NCBI RefSeq assembly: GCF_000739915.1
Contig: NZ_BBJT01000021.1
Location: 1 to 61,043, forward strand
DNA from: Paenibacillus chitinolyticus NBRC 15660
GTDB taxonomy: Bacteria; Bacillota; Bacilli; Paenibacillales; NBRC-103111
Direction of reading: 5' to 3'
Length of the DNA stretch: 61,043 nt
A program made the position numbers and the translations under genes. A model generated the notes under the pieces. That model did no database searches. It was given only the letters and a program-made list of their open reading frames with translations, and was not told where the DNA came from. Of this stretch, positions 43,595 to 51,861 are shown in pieces. The stretch's first letter is position 1. Each line of letters begins with the position of its first letter.

Positions 43595-44152
43595 TCAGCT
43601 TTTCACGAGCTTCAGAAATTCGCGCATAAAACCGGGCAGATCCGGCCAGGCATGCCCGGAGACGAGGTTTCCGTCCACGTGCAGCGTTTCTTCCGTGTAA
43701 TTCGCCCCGAGGCTCTCCACATCGAACCGGCAGGCTGTGTAGGCGGTCAGGGTGCGCCCCTCGAAATATTTGTTGTTTTTTAGAGCCGCAAGCACGAGAG
43801 CGGCATGACAGATAGCCCCGACCGGCTTGCCTTCTTCGAAGAAGTGGCCCACGATGCGGGGAATGTTCGGATCAAGCCGGATATATTCGGGCGCACGGCC
43901 GCCGGGGATGATCAGAGCGTCGAACTCGGCCGGATTGACCTCACCGAACGAAACGTGGGATTCGAGAAGGTAGCCGGGCTTTTCCGTGTAGGTGTCCCAG
44001 CCCTCGAAGTCGTGGATGACGGTTTTAAGCACTTTCTGCTGGGGAGACGCGAGAACCGCTTCATAGCCCTCTTCCAGCACGCGATAGTACGGATAATACA
44101 CCTCTAAAGCTTCGACTGCATCGCCTGTAATGATCAGGATCTTTTTGGACAT
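43595..44152 (-). CDS. DJ-1/PfpI family protein
   Basis: This 185-residue protein has the flavodoxin-like core of the family. LIIPGGRAPEYIR precedes the nucleophile elbow VGAICHAALVL, with the reactive Cys followed by His. Members act as glyoxalases, deglycases, chaperones or amidotransferases, so the activity is not certain. TAGGAGTGATCCA precedes the ATG. It is convergent with the ABC transporter and divergent from the ribokinase remnant. Confidence 0.9.
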   Translation of the reverse strand: MSKKILIITGDAVEALEVYYPYYRVLEEGYEAVLASPQQKVLKTVIHDFEGWDTYTEKPGYLLESHVSFGEVNPAEFDALIIPGGRAPEYIRLDPNIPRIVGHFFEEGKPVGAICHAALVLAALKNNKYFEGRTLTAYTACRFDVESLGANYTEETLHVDGNLVSGHAWPDLPGFMREFLKLVKS

Positions 44153-44329
44153 TGGATCACTCCTACAAGGATTTTAGGCTTGGATCACCCATATCCATAT
44201 TTTGCATCGGGGGCAACTATCTGTAAAGAGGGCTGACTTAGGTTCTTGCAGGATCGGCGGCAAACCACGTAAGAATGCCGTCAAGCAAACCTCCCCGCAG
44301 GCGTGATACACTATGTTTAATAGTGGGTT

Positions 44330-44347
44330 TACTAACGGCGGTTAGTA
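44330..44347. promoter_or_regulatory. Palindromic operator candidate upstream of the ribokinase remnant
   Basis: TACTAAC-GGCG-GTTAGTA is a perfect 7-4-7 inverted repeat 30 bases before the remnant's start codon. Confidence 0.55.
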
Positions 44348-44377
44348 CTGGCGATGTACGAAAGGGGAAGCTTCAAC

Positions 44378-44524
44378 ATGAACAGACCGGCCAAAATTGC
44401 GGTCGCGGGAAGCATCAATATGGATCTGGTCGTTACGGCGGAACGTCTGCCGATTCCCGGCGAGACTGTACGGTCCGAACCGGCCGTGGCAAGATTCCGC
44501 CCGAAAGGACGAAGAATACCATGA
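44378..44524 (+). pseudogene. Truncated ribokinase (5' fragment only)
   Basis: A 48-codon frame with a good ribosome binding site (AAAGGGGAAG) encodes PAKIAVAGSINMDLVVTAE RLPIPGETV in two adjoining blocks. This is the N-terminus of ribokinase, including the GSINMDLV and PGET signatures. Homology stops after about 35 residues, before the GGKGAN substrate loop, and a short unrelated tail ends at TGA 44522-44524. That stop overlaps the ATG of the AraC-type gene (ATGA). It looks like the 5' end of an rbsK gene left by a deletion and now acting as a leader for the regulator. Confidence 0.8.
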
Positions 44525-45453
44525 AGCACGAATATGCCGACCGCATCGGCAAAGTGATCGCCTACATCGAGGAAAACAGCTCGCGCAAACTCGATCTGGA
44601 CGCACTGGCGGGCGTATCGAATTTTTCCAAATACCATTTCTCCCGCATTTTTGCCGCCGTGACAGGCGTAACTCCGGCCGCTTACGTGACCCGCAAGCGG
44701 CTGGAGAACGCCGTCCGGCTTCTGAAGGATACCGACAGGACGGTGCTGGATATCGCGCATTCCTGCGGGTTTGAATCTTTATCGACTTTTAACGGCGTGT
44801 TCAAAAGGCGGCACGGGAAATCTCCGAGTGAACTCCGCAGAGAACTCCAAGACCGCAATTTTTCGTTAGGAGACCGCAAGAAGCGGGAAGAGCCCTCCTC
44901 CTCTTACGAGTATGATGAAAGTGCCGGTAACGTAAATCACTTTCTGAGGAGGATTTGGAGTATGAATGTTACGCTGAAAGAACTGTCGGATTTGGAAGTG
45001 GCCTTCGTTCGCCATACGGGAAGCTACCTGGAGACGGGGCGGGCCTGGGAGACGCTCGGGAGCTGGGCCGGCCGGAACGGACTCACCCCGGAGCGCCAGC
45101 AGTTCATCGGAATTTCGCTGGACGATCCGTCTCTCGTGGACGAATTTACCTGCCGCTACGATGCCTGCGTCACGCTGCCGCCCGATTTCGAGCGGGAAGG
45201 CCACACCGGGGTGAGCTTTAAAAAGCTGGAGGGCGGCTCGTACGGCCGGTACGCTTTTTACGATACCGTGGACAAGCTTGCCCTCGCTTACGCAAACTTG
45301 TACGGAAACTGGCTGCCGGGAAGCGGGTACGAAGCGGACGACAGGTACGCCCTGGAGTTCTGTATGAACGACCCGCTCCGGGACCCGGAAGGCAAAGCGA
45401 AGGTGGATCTGTATATTCCCGTACGGCCCAAAGATGAACTTATTCCGCTGTGA
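44521..45453 (+). CDS. AraC-family regulator with GyrI-like effector domain
   Basis: The protein is 310 residues from the ATG at 44521. The N-terminal AraC HTH pair covers about 8-105 (LDLDALAGVSNFSKYHFSRIFAAVTG; DIAHSCGFESLSTFNGVFKRRHGKSP). The C-terminal part (about 145-310) is GyrI/Rob-like (VAFVRHTGSYLETGRAWETLGSWA ... LEFCMNDP), which binds small hydrophobic or cationic molecules. The frame continues upstream to 44275 but in the wrong register relative to the ribokinase remnant. It is followed by a GNAT gene after 11 bases, so the two are likely co-transcribed. Targets are unknown. Confidence 0.9.
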   Translation: MKHEYADRIGKVIAYIEENSSRKLDLDALAGVSNFSKYHFSRIFAAVTGVTPAAYVTRKRLENAVRLLKDTDRTVLDIAHSCGFESLSTFNGVFKRRHGKSPSELRRELQDRNFSLGDRKKREEPSSSYEYDESAGNVNHFLRRIWSMNVTLKELSDLEVAFVRHTGSYLETGRAWETLGSWAGRNGLTPERQQFIGISLDDPSLVDEFTCRYDACVTLPPDFEREGHTGVSFKKLEGGSYGRYAFYDTVDKLALAYANLYGNWLPGSGYEADDRYALEFCMNDPLRDPEGKAKVDLYIPVRPKDELIPL

Positions 45454-45464
45454 GAAGGTGTGGC

Positions 45465-46043
45465 ATGAACATTCAAACTGTATTTGCGCAGCTTCCTGTT
45501 CTGGAATCCTCCAGGCTGGTGCTGAAAAAAATCGGAGAAGACAACCTCGACGAGGTGTTCGACATATACGACAACGAGGAAGTATTCCGGCACTGCGGCA
45601 TTATCCCCAAGCATAACAAAGAGACGGTCCGTTCGATGATCGGCCATTTCGAGAGAGATTTCGGCAAAAAGTCGAGAATCAAATGGGGGATCTTCCGGAA
45701 AGAGGACGGCAGAATGACGGGAATCGCGGAGGCTTTCGATTTCAACCAGAAAGTCGATATGGTGACGATCGGCTATTTCCTGGCGGAAGATTGCTGGGGC
45801 ATGGGAATCGCCACCGAAGCCGTCCGGCTGCTGACCGCCTATCTGTTTACGGAAGCGGAGGTAAACCGGATTCAGGCCGAGGTGATGCCGGCGAACGATG
45901 TTTCCAAGAAGGTGCTGATCAAGAACGGCTTCCGCAAAGAAGGAACGCTTCGGCAGGCCGCATTATGGTCGGGCAAAGGAATTGTCGATCTGGAAATCTA
46001 CGCGATTTTAAAAGAAGACTACGACGCGGCACCGGATAAATAG
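45465..46043 (+). CDS. GNAT acetyltransferase (RimJ/RimL type)
   Basis: The protein is 192 residues from the ATG at 45465, with GAGAAGGTG upstream. It begins LESSRLVLKKIGEDNLDEVFDIYDNEE. The acetyl-CoA binding region GYFLAEDCWGMGIATEAVRLL is followed by VMPANDVSKKVLIKNGFRKEGTLRQ, typical of RimJ/RimL-like N-acetyltransferases. The acceptor substrate (protein N-terminus, antibiotic or metabolite) is not evident. It sits 11 bases after the AraC/GyrI regulator. Confidence 0.92.
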   Translation: MNIQTVFAQLPVLESSRLVLKKIGEDNLDEVFDIYDNEEVFRHCGIIPKHNKETVRSMIGHFERDFGKKSRIKWGIFRKEDGRMTGIAEAFDFNQKVDMVTIGYFLAEDCWGMGIATEAVRLLTAYLFTEAEVNRIQAEVMPANDVSKKVLIKNGFRKEGTLRQAALWSGKGIVDLEIYAILKEDYDAAPDK

Positions 46044-46060
46044 AGGGGTTCCGGCATGTC

Positions 46061-46100
46061 AGGCACATTCGTTCAGGCGGATGTGCCTCTTTGTGTTTTT
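46061..46100 (+). terminator. Terminator after the GNAT gene
   Basis: AGGCACAT and ATGTGCCT form a stem with a 12-base loop, followed by CTTTGTGTTTTT. Confidence 0.75.
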
Positions 46101-46201
46101 AACTTTTTATTTTATGAGGTAAAATAAACCTGACACAGCTTTTTAACAAAACGGCAGGAAGCGTTGGCGCAAAGCTCTGCCGGTCTTCAAAGGAGAGAGA
46201 A

Positions 46202-47260
46202 ATGAAGGGAAAAGTAAAGTTTTTGATCGGCTGTTTAGTTGTTCTTGCGGCAATTGCCGTTGCGAGCCCCGGCATGGCTCTGAATATCGTCGTTTTCCTC
46301 TTGTCTTTCGCGGCCGCGGGCGGAGCCGCCCTTTTTGTGCACGAACTGGGTCATGTTCTGGGGGCGTTTATTACGGGCAGAAAAGTAATCAAATTCAGTC
46401 TGGGGCCCATTACCTTGTCCATTCCGCAGAAAAAGATCATTTTTTCTTGGAAGAACTTTTATTATGTCGGCAATGTGCTGGTGGATGTGGCCGATTTCAA
46501 GGATGAAGCTTCTTATGAGCGGAATAACAAGAAACAGTCGGTCATATTCATTCTTGGGCCTATTATGAGCCTGGTGACGGGTATTCTGGCCTTGACGCTG
46601 CTTAAAAACAGCTTCGACCATCTGGTCGTGACGCTGTTCGGTATTTTATCGCTGGCGATGGGCCTGGGTACGCTGATCTTCTCGGACGGCAGGCTTGCCA
46701 AAACGATTTCCGATCCGTACGAATCGCTTTATTATTATTGGAATATCTTATTTACCATTCCGCATGTGAAGGAAGAGAGCCTCAAATTTTTGCTGCTGAA
46801 ATCGGAAACGTACCTGTTCGATAAATATATCGGCAACAAGAAGGGAATCACGGAGAAGTTTACAGATCTGTTTGTGCTGTATTATTCGAAATATTTCAGC
46901 CAGGTGATCGGCAGAGAACGAATCCATGCCATTGATTTTATGCCGTTTCTGATGGATGCTCTCCGCGATGAATCCGGGAGTAGACACAACAAAATGATCG
47001 TTTCCCACATTTTATGCGAGGAAGCGATGGGCTGGAGTCTGGCGGGCAGGCAGGATGAAGCGGAATCCTTGTACGCTTTTGTCCAGGAGCATGGGGTTAC
47101 GGAGCCGATCACCCGGCTTAAAGTCGAGGCCGTCCTCAAACGATCCGTGGAGCTCGGCCGCGAATATGCGGCACAACGCAAAGCGCTTGTGCAGAACAAC
47201 GTGTTTGATTATTACGAAGAAAAATGGTTGAAGGAACGGGGACTTCCCGGATTTAAGTAA
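46202..47260 (+). CDS. M50-family membrane metalloprotease-like protein
   Basis: The protein has 352 residues. Hydrophobic helices at the N-terminus surround HELGH (H47, E48, H51), the zinc site of site-2-type proteases. A second motif, SDGRLA (D162), in a later helix can supply the third ligand, and LGPIMSLVTGILAL lies near 119. The C-terminal half is soluble and helical, perhaps with TPR-like repeats. Cleavage of membrane-bound substrates is the family role, but no substrate is evident. AAAGGAGAGAGAA precedes the ATG. A terminator follows closely. Confidence 0.82.
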   Translation: MKGKVKFLIGCLVVLAAIAVASPGMALNIVVFLLSFAAAGGAALFVHELGHVLGAFITGRKVIKFSLGPITLSIPQKKIIFSWKNFYYVGNVLVDVADFKDEASYERNNKKQSVIFILGPIMSLVTGILALTLLKNSFDHLVVTLFGILSLAMGLGTLIFSDGRLAKTISDPYESLYYYWNILFTIPHVKEESLKFLLLKSETYLFDKYIGNKKGITEKFTDLFVLYYSKYFSQVIGRERIHAIDFMPFLMDALRDESGSRHNKMIVSHILCEEAMGWSLAGRQDEAESLYAFVQEHGVTEPITRLKVEAVLKRSVELGREYAAQRKALVQNNVFDYYEEKWLKERGLPGFK

Positions 47261-47283
47261 GACCGGATAAAGCGCATGACAGA

Positions 47284-47308
47284 GGCTGCCCGCAAGGGCG
47301 GTCTTTTT
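47284..47308 (+). terminator. Terminator after the M50 gene
   Basis: GGCTGCCC, loop GCAA, GGGCGGTC (two G-U pairs) is followed by T5. Confidence 0.7.
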
Positions 47309-47422
47309 GTATTTGCGAACGGGACGGCTCCTCCCTTTTTTCGACATGTTTTTTATTGGGCAGAGTGGGTAAAAATAAAAAGAATCTTTTTTAACCTGAA
47401 TGAGGATAGGGGGAAACCAAGG

Positions 47423-48265
47423 ATGGCACTGACACCCGAGCAGCGGATCACCCTTCATGGCTTTAATAACCTTACAAAGTCATTGAGTTTTAATATGTAC
47501 GATATTTGTTATACCCGTACCCGGGAAGAGCGGCAGGCGTATCTCGAATATATCGACGAGCAGTACAATGCGGAGAGGCTGACGAAAATTTTAAATACCG
47601 TGTCCGACATCATCGGCGCCCACGTTCTGAATATCGCCAAGCAGGATTACGAGCCGCAGGGCTCCAGCGTGACGATGCTCGTATCGGAAGGACCGGTCGA
47701 TACCGCTCCCACGGAATCGTTCGAGGAATCCCCGGGGCCCCTGCCGGAAGCCGTTGTGGCTCATCTCGATAAAAGCCACATCACGGTCCATACGTATCCG
47801 GAATATCATCCTGACGAAGGCATTTCCACGTTCCGTGCGGATATCGACGTCTCCACTTGCGGCGAAATTTCTCCGCTGAAGGCGCTGAACTATATGATCC
47901 ATTCGTTCGACACGGATATTTTTACGATGGATTACCGGGTCCGCGGTTTTACGCGGGACATTAACGGCCATAAATTGTTTATCGACCACGAAATCAGCTC
48001 CATCCAGAACTATATTCCGCAGTCCATTAAGGATAAGTATCATATGATCGACGTGAACGTATACCAGGAAAATATTTTCCACACGAAATGTAAACTGCGT
48101 GAATTCGATCTTAACAACTATTTGTTCGGCTACACGAAGGACAAGCTGACTGCCGGGGAGCAGGAGGAAATAACGGAAAGCCTGACGCTGGAGATGGACG
48201 AAATCTTCTACGGCAAAAATATTTATGCCGCGACGCTTGAAGATGTAGAAGGCGGGGACAAGTGA
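47423..48265 (+). CDS. speD: S-adenosylmethionine decarboxylase proenzyme (SpeD, long form)
   Basis: The protein is 280 residues from the ATG at 47423, near GGGGGAAACCAAGG. This is the E. coli-type long SpeD (264 residues) rather than the short 120-130 residue form common in Bacillus. The self-cleavage site is [13 protein letters not shown], between K117 and S118, which becomes the pyruvoyl group. It makes decarboxylated SAM for spermidine synthesis. No speE is adjacent. It is convergent with a DsbA-like gene across a shared terminator. Confidence 0.94.
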   Translation: MALTPEQRITLHGFNNLTKSLSFNMYDICYTRTREERQAYLEYIDEQYNAERLTKILNTVSDIIGAHVLNIAKQDYEPQGSSVTMLVSEGPVDTAPTESFEESPGPLPEAVVAHLDKSHITVHTYPEYHPDEGISTFRADIDVSTCGEISPLKALNYMIHSFDTDIFTMDYRVRGFTRDINGHKLFIDHEISSIQNYIPQSIKDKYHMIDVNVYQENIFHTKCKLREFDLNNYLFGYTKDKLTAGEQEEITESLTLEMDEIFYGKNIYAATLEDVEGGDK

Positions 48266-48292
48266 AGTCTGACGCATACGCATGAGGCGAAA

Positions 48293-48329
48293 AAAATAAG
48301 ACACGGGACCTGGAGATCCCGTGTCTTTG
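48293..48329. terminator. Bidirectional terminator between speD and the DsbA-like gene
   Basis: AAGACACGGGA and TCCCGTGTCTTT form a perfect stem, flanked by A7 on the left and T on the right. Confidence 0.85.
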
Positions 48330-48369
48330 TTGTGCGGTTTACGTGCTTTCGCCGGGAAGCGGGGCAATG

Positions 48370-49092
48370 TTACTTGTCCCGCGCGGGAGGCGTACACACG
48401 CCGTCGGCGCAGGCTCCGTCAGCCGCGCCGCCTTCGTCGCCCAAAATCGTGAGAGGCTTGGATTCGCCGTACGCTTTCTCCAGAGCCTGCACGAAAACTT
48501 CAAGAGGCTGGGCGCCCGAAATGCCGTATTTGCGGTCGATCACGAAGAACGGAACGCCGGTGATGCCCAGCTCGGCGCCTTCCTGCTCGTCGGCGCGCAC
48601 TTCGCTTGCATACTGGTCGCCCGCCAGCATTTGCTCGGCCGCGGCCTTGTCGAGTCCCACTTCCTCGGCAAGGGAAGCCAGCACGGCACGATCACCGAGA
48701 TGGAGGGAATCCGTGAAGTAGGCTTTCAGCAGCCGTTCGGTCATCTCGTGCATTTTGCCGTGGGCGTTCGCGAAATGAGCCAGACGGTGCGCGTCGAACG
48801 TGTTCGTCAGGACGATCGTGTCCATGCGGTAGGTGAGCCCGACGGATTCCGCCTGCGCGACCACGTTGGCATTCATCGTTTTCGCCTGCTCGACGCTCAT
48901 CCCGTATTTCTTGGAAAGCATGTCATGGACGCTGTGGCCGATGTCCCGGGGGGAGTTCGGGTCCAGCTCGAAACTGCGGTAAACCACTTCAAGCTCGTTC
49001 TTGAATGGAATTTGTTCAAGTGCCTGCTCGAACCGGCGTTTGCCGATATAACAGAACGGACACGCAAAATCGGACCAGATTTCAATTTTCAT
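48370..49092 (-). CDS. DsbA-family (FrnE-like) thioredoxin-fold oxidoreductase
   Basis: The protein has 240 residues and no signal peptide, so it is cytoplasmic. The active site CPFC is at residues 11-14 (SDFACPFCYIGK), the helical insert is at about 60-160, and the cis-Pro loop is GVPFFVIDRKYGISGAQ. Relatives (FrnE, YwbO) act in disulfide or thiol-adduct chemistry. A second Cys pair, CADGVC, ends the protein. AGGAAAAC.. on the minus strand is near the ATG. It is divergent from the Old Yellow Enzyme gene, and both fit thiol or electrophile stress. Confidence 0.92.
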   Translation of the reverse strand: MKIEIWSDFACPFCYIGKRRFEQALEQIPFKNELEVVYRSFELDPNSPRDIGHSVHDMLSKKYGMSVEQAKTMNANVVAQAESVGLTYRMDTIVLTNTFDAHRLAHFANAHGKMHEMTERLLKAYFTDSLHLGDRAVLASLAEEVGLDKAAAEQMLAGDQYASEVRADEQEGAELGITGVPFFVIDRKYGISGAQPLEVFVQALEKAYGESKPLTILGDEGGAADGACADGVCTPPARDK

Positions 49093-49289
49093 AGTAGGAA
49101 AACCTCCAAATTTCTATCTCTGACTGTTCGCACGAAGCAAACAGGGAGTTATTTGCAGTGGTTCATGTAATCATTATAGTTACAGTTTTGCCCGAAAGCA
49201 AGCCGCCATTCATTCCTTCTAAATCCAATCGAAACAGGCGGAATAGACAGATAAAAGGTGCGAAGGAAAAACAAGCGGCAAAACGCCCC

Positions 49290-49324
49290 TTGACAACATA
49301 AACTGTTATCAATAAAATAACAGT
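49290..49324 (+). promoter_or_regulatory. OYE promoter with overlapping palindromic operator
   Basis: TTGACA (49290-49295), 17 bases, TAAAAT (49313-49318) is a near-consensus sigma-A promoter. A perfect inverted repeat, ACTGTTAT-CAATAAA-ATAACAGT (49302-49324), covers the spacer and -10, so a bound repressor would block RNA polymerase. The remaining bases of the 49093-49488 gap hold no gene. Confidence 0.85.
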
Positions 49325-49488
49325 CAGGAAACAATCCTAGCAAGCTTTGGCTTTCCAAAAATCTCCGGTGAGGTATTCGGTGGAATCGGCATAGCGCCGA
49401 TGTTTCCCTGCCGGATTTATATATTTCCAAAAGACATAGAGAAAGCTAACCTGTAACTTCGTTTGGATATAGAGGAGGAAAAAACCAG

Positions 49489-50607
49489 ATGAACAGTAAA
49501 TTCAAACCTTTATTCGAGAGTTTTTCTCTCTCCAGCGGTGTGGAGCTGGATAATCGGATCGTGCTGGCTCCGATGACGAACTTTTCGTCCCACGAGGACG
49601 GAACCGTCTCGGATGCGGAGATCGCCTACTATGAGCGCAGATCCAATGGAGCGGGTCTCGTCATTACGGCTTGCACGTACGTAACGCCTAACGGCAAAGG
49701 GTTTCCCGGCGAGTTCGCCGGCGACCGCGATGAGATGATCCCGAGCCTGACCCGTCTCGCTTCGGCAATCAAAGGGCAGGGCGCCAAAGCCATCCTGCAA
49801 ATTTTCCACGGCGGCCGCAGCTGTCCGCCGGAGCTGGTGCCGAACGGCGAGATCGTAAGCGCAAGCGCCGTGGCGGAAGAGAAGGAAGGCAGTGTCGTGC
49901 CCAGAGCGCTGACGGATGCCGAGATCGAAGGCATTATCCGCGACTTCGGCGAAACGACCCGCCGCGCTATCGAAGCGGGCTATGACGGCGTCGAAATTCA
50001 CGGAGCGAACGGCTATCTCATTCATCAATTCTTCTCCCCGCACTCGAACCGCCGCGACGACCGCTGGGGCGGAGACGTGAACAAGCGGATGACATTCCCG
50101 CTTGCAATCGTGGACGAAGTGAAGCGTATCGTGGCCGAGCATGCGAAACAACCGTTTGCCGTCGGTTACCGCTTCTCGCCGGAAGAAGCCGAGACACCCG
50201 GAATCTCCATGGATGATTCCATTCAGCTCGTAAATACGCTGGCCGACAAAGGTTTGGATTATATCCATGTTTCCCTGATGGATTTCTGGTCGGCTTCGAG
50301 AACGATGGACGATAACCGTCCGCGGATCGAGATTATCCTCGAAACCGTCGGCGGCAGAACGCCCGTGATGGGCGTAGGCTCCATTCATACGGCGGACGAC
50401 GCACTGAAAGCGCTGGAGACCGGCGTGCCTCTGATCGCCCTGGGCCGCGAGCTGATCGTGGAACCGGACTGGGTCGGAAAAGTCGCGGACGGACACGAGT
50501 CGGAGATCAAGACGACGCTGACGAAAGACGATCAGGAGCGTCTGGTCATTCCCGACCCGCTGTGGAACGCGATCATAAATACACCGGGCTGGTTCCCTGT
50601 GGTTTAA
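49489..50607 (+). CDS. NADH:flavin oxidoreductase, Old Yellow Enzyme family (YqiG-like)
   Basis: The protein has 372 residues, the same length as B. subtilis YqiG. This is an FMN-binding TIM barrel with NRIVLAPMTN, LQIFHGGR, the substrate-binding EIHGANGYLIHQFFSPHSNRR, and the FMN phosphate loop GVGSIHTADDAL...ALGRELIVEPDW. Such enzymes reduce electron-poor alkenes, quinones or nitro compounds with NAD(P)H. GAGGAGGAAAAA precedes the ATG. Its promoter carries a strong operator, suggesting electrophile-inducible control, but no regulator gene lies next to it. Confidence 0.94.
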   Translation: MNSKFKPLFESFSLSSGVELDNRIVLAPMTNFSSHEDGTVSDAEIAYYERRSNGAGLVITACTYVTPNGKGFPGEFAGDRDEMIPSLTRLASAIKGQGAKAILQIFHGGRSCPPELVPNGEIVSASAVAEEKEGSVVPRALTDAEIEGIIRDFGETTRRAIEAGYDGVEIHGANGYLIHQFFSPHSNRRDDRWGGDVNKRMTFPLAIVDEVKRIVAEHAKQPFAVGYRFSPEEAETPGISMDDSIQLVNTLADKGLDYIHVSLMDFWSASRTMDDNRPRIEIILETVGGRTPVMGVGSIHTADDALKALETGVPLIALGRELIVEPDWVGKVADGHESEIKTTLTKDDQERLVIPDPLWNAIINTPGWFPVV

Positions 50608-50641
50608 GCGACTAGGCCGGCTGAGATGCGGCTGGCGTGAG

Positions 50642-50681
50642 CGGAAACCATAGACATACGCGAACGGAAACCATAGACATA
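50642..50681. repeat. Short direct repeat
   Basis: CGGAAACCATAGACATA occurs at 50642-50658 and 50665-50681, just before the terminator. Confidence 0.85.
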
Positions 50682-50720
50682 AAAAGAAGAAGCCACGCTA
50701 TACGCGGGCTTCTTCTTTTT
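50681..50720 (+). terminator. Terminator after the OYE gene
   Basis: AAAAAGAAGAAGCC and GGGCTTCTTCTTTTT form a long stem with T5. Confidence 0.88.
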
Positions 50721-51030
50721 ATGCTTTTCCACGGTAGTAAAAAAATAAAATGAAAGACCGCCGGATTCCGGCGATTCAGTAAACGAATAAAAGCAGCGGG
50801 AATTCCGGTTGTTTATAACAGGAACCCGTCCGTTGTCCGTTGAGGAACTCCGGGGCACTTCCAGTGCTGACGGTTGCAGAACAAGGCTGCCGGGACGACG
50901 CTTCTCACGAGGGTAAGGCCAACAAGCTATGGAGACCCCTACAGTAGGCCGCATCTACACAGCGCTAGGTAGCGCTAAAAGCGCCAAACAGCAACCAAAC
51001 AATAGCCGCATCACTTCCGTCAGGGCCCCG
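50721..51030. other. Gene-free region with two small palindromes
   Basis: CGCCGGA-T-TCCGGCG lies at 50759-50773 and AGCGCTA-GG-TAGCGCT at 50961-50976. The latter is 55 bases past the mqnD stop and could be part of its 3' end. Short frames here have no ribosome binding sites. Confidence 0.5.
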
Positions 51031-51861
51031 TTACCCGCGAAGCATCTTCAGATCGAACTCGGGCACCAGCCCTTCCTGCGCGGCCCGACCGAGCAGCGCT
51101 TCGATCGCTCCGTAGCCGTCTTCGCCGAGATCCGCCGTGAATGAATTCACGTACAGGTCGATATGCGCCTTGGCGACCTCGGGAGACATTTCCTGCGCAT
51201 GCTGGAGCACATAAGCCTGAGACGCTTCCGGATGAGCCCACGCGTACTCCACGGAAGAGCGGATCCATCCCGCCACCGCCTGCAGATCCATCGAACGTTT
51301 CGCGATGATGGCGCCGAGCGGAATCGGGAGTCCCGTGTCGGACTCCCACCAGCTGCCGAGATCGGCCAGCAGACTGAGACCGTAGGACGGGTAAGTGAAG
51401 CGCGCCTCGTGAATGACGAGGCCCGCGTCGATCTTCCCGTCCCGCACGGCCGGCATGATCTCGTGGAAAGGCATCACGACGATCTCGCCGACGCCGCCCG
51501 GAACCTGCTGGGCGGCCCATAGCCGGAACAGCAGGTACGCGGTCGAGCGTTCGCTCGGGACGGCCACGCGCTTGCCGGAGAGGGACGCGGGATCGGCGGA
51601 GTCCCGGGACAGCACGAGCGGTCCGCAGCCTCTGCCGAGAGCGCCGCCGCAAGGAAGCAGGGCGTAGTCCGAGAGGACCCAGGGCAGGGCCGCGTAAGAG
51701 ATTTTCATCACTTCGGGTCCGCCGGGCCTAGCGGCCAGGCCGTTGGTAATATCGATGTCGGCATACAGGACATCGAGCTCGGGTGCGCCCGGAACGAGTC
51801 CGTGCACCCAGGCGTGAAAGACGAACGTGTCGTTCGGACACGGGGAAAACGCGATTTTCAT
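51031..51861 (-). CDS. mqnD: 1,4-dihydroxy-6-naphthoate synthase MqnD
   Basis: The protein is 276 residues from the ATG at 51861, which has GGAGG upstream and overlaps the mqnB stop (ATGA). It begins MKIAFSPCPNDTFVFHAWVHG, with LDVLYADIDITNGLA, KISYAALPWVLSDYALLPCGGALG and DAGLVIHEARFTYPSYGL, all typical of MqnD. It converts cyclic dehypoxanthinyl futalosine to 1,4-dihydroxy-6-naphthoate in the futalosine route to menaquinone. The rest of the pathway (mqnA, mqnC) is not in the window. Confidence 0.93.
   Translation of the reverse strand: MKIAFSPCPNDTFVFHAWVHGLVPGAPELDVLYADIDITNGLAARPGGPEVMKISYAALPWVLSDYALLPCGGALGRGCGPLVLSRDSADPASLSGKRVAVPSERSTAYLLFRLWAAQQVPGGVGEIVVMPFHEIMPAVRDGKIDAGLVIHEARFTYPSYGLSLLADLGSWWESDTGLPIPLGAIIAKRSMDLQAVAGWIRSSVEYAWAHPEASQAYVLQHAQEMSPEVAKAHIDLYVNSFTADLGEDGYGAIEALLGRAAQEGLVPEFDLKMLRG

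Noticed and set aside
44275-44520. N-terminal extension of the AraC/GyrI regulator
   Set aside because: In this register the sequence is nonsense, whereas another frame encodes a clear ribokinase N-terminus; the ATG at 44521 fits the family start.
49149-49430. 93-codon minus-strand frame across the OYE promoter
   Set aside because: It covers a clear promoter and operator and has no ribosome binding site.
50604-50954. 116-codon minus-strand frame downstream of the OYE gene
   Set aside because: It crosses the OYE terminator and direct repeats and has no coding signature.
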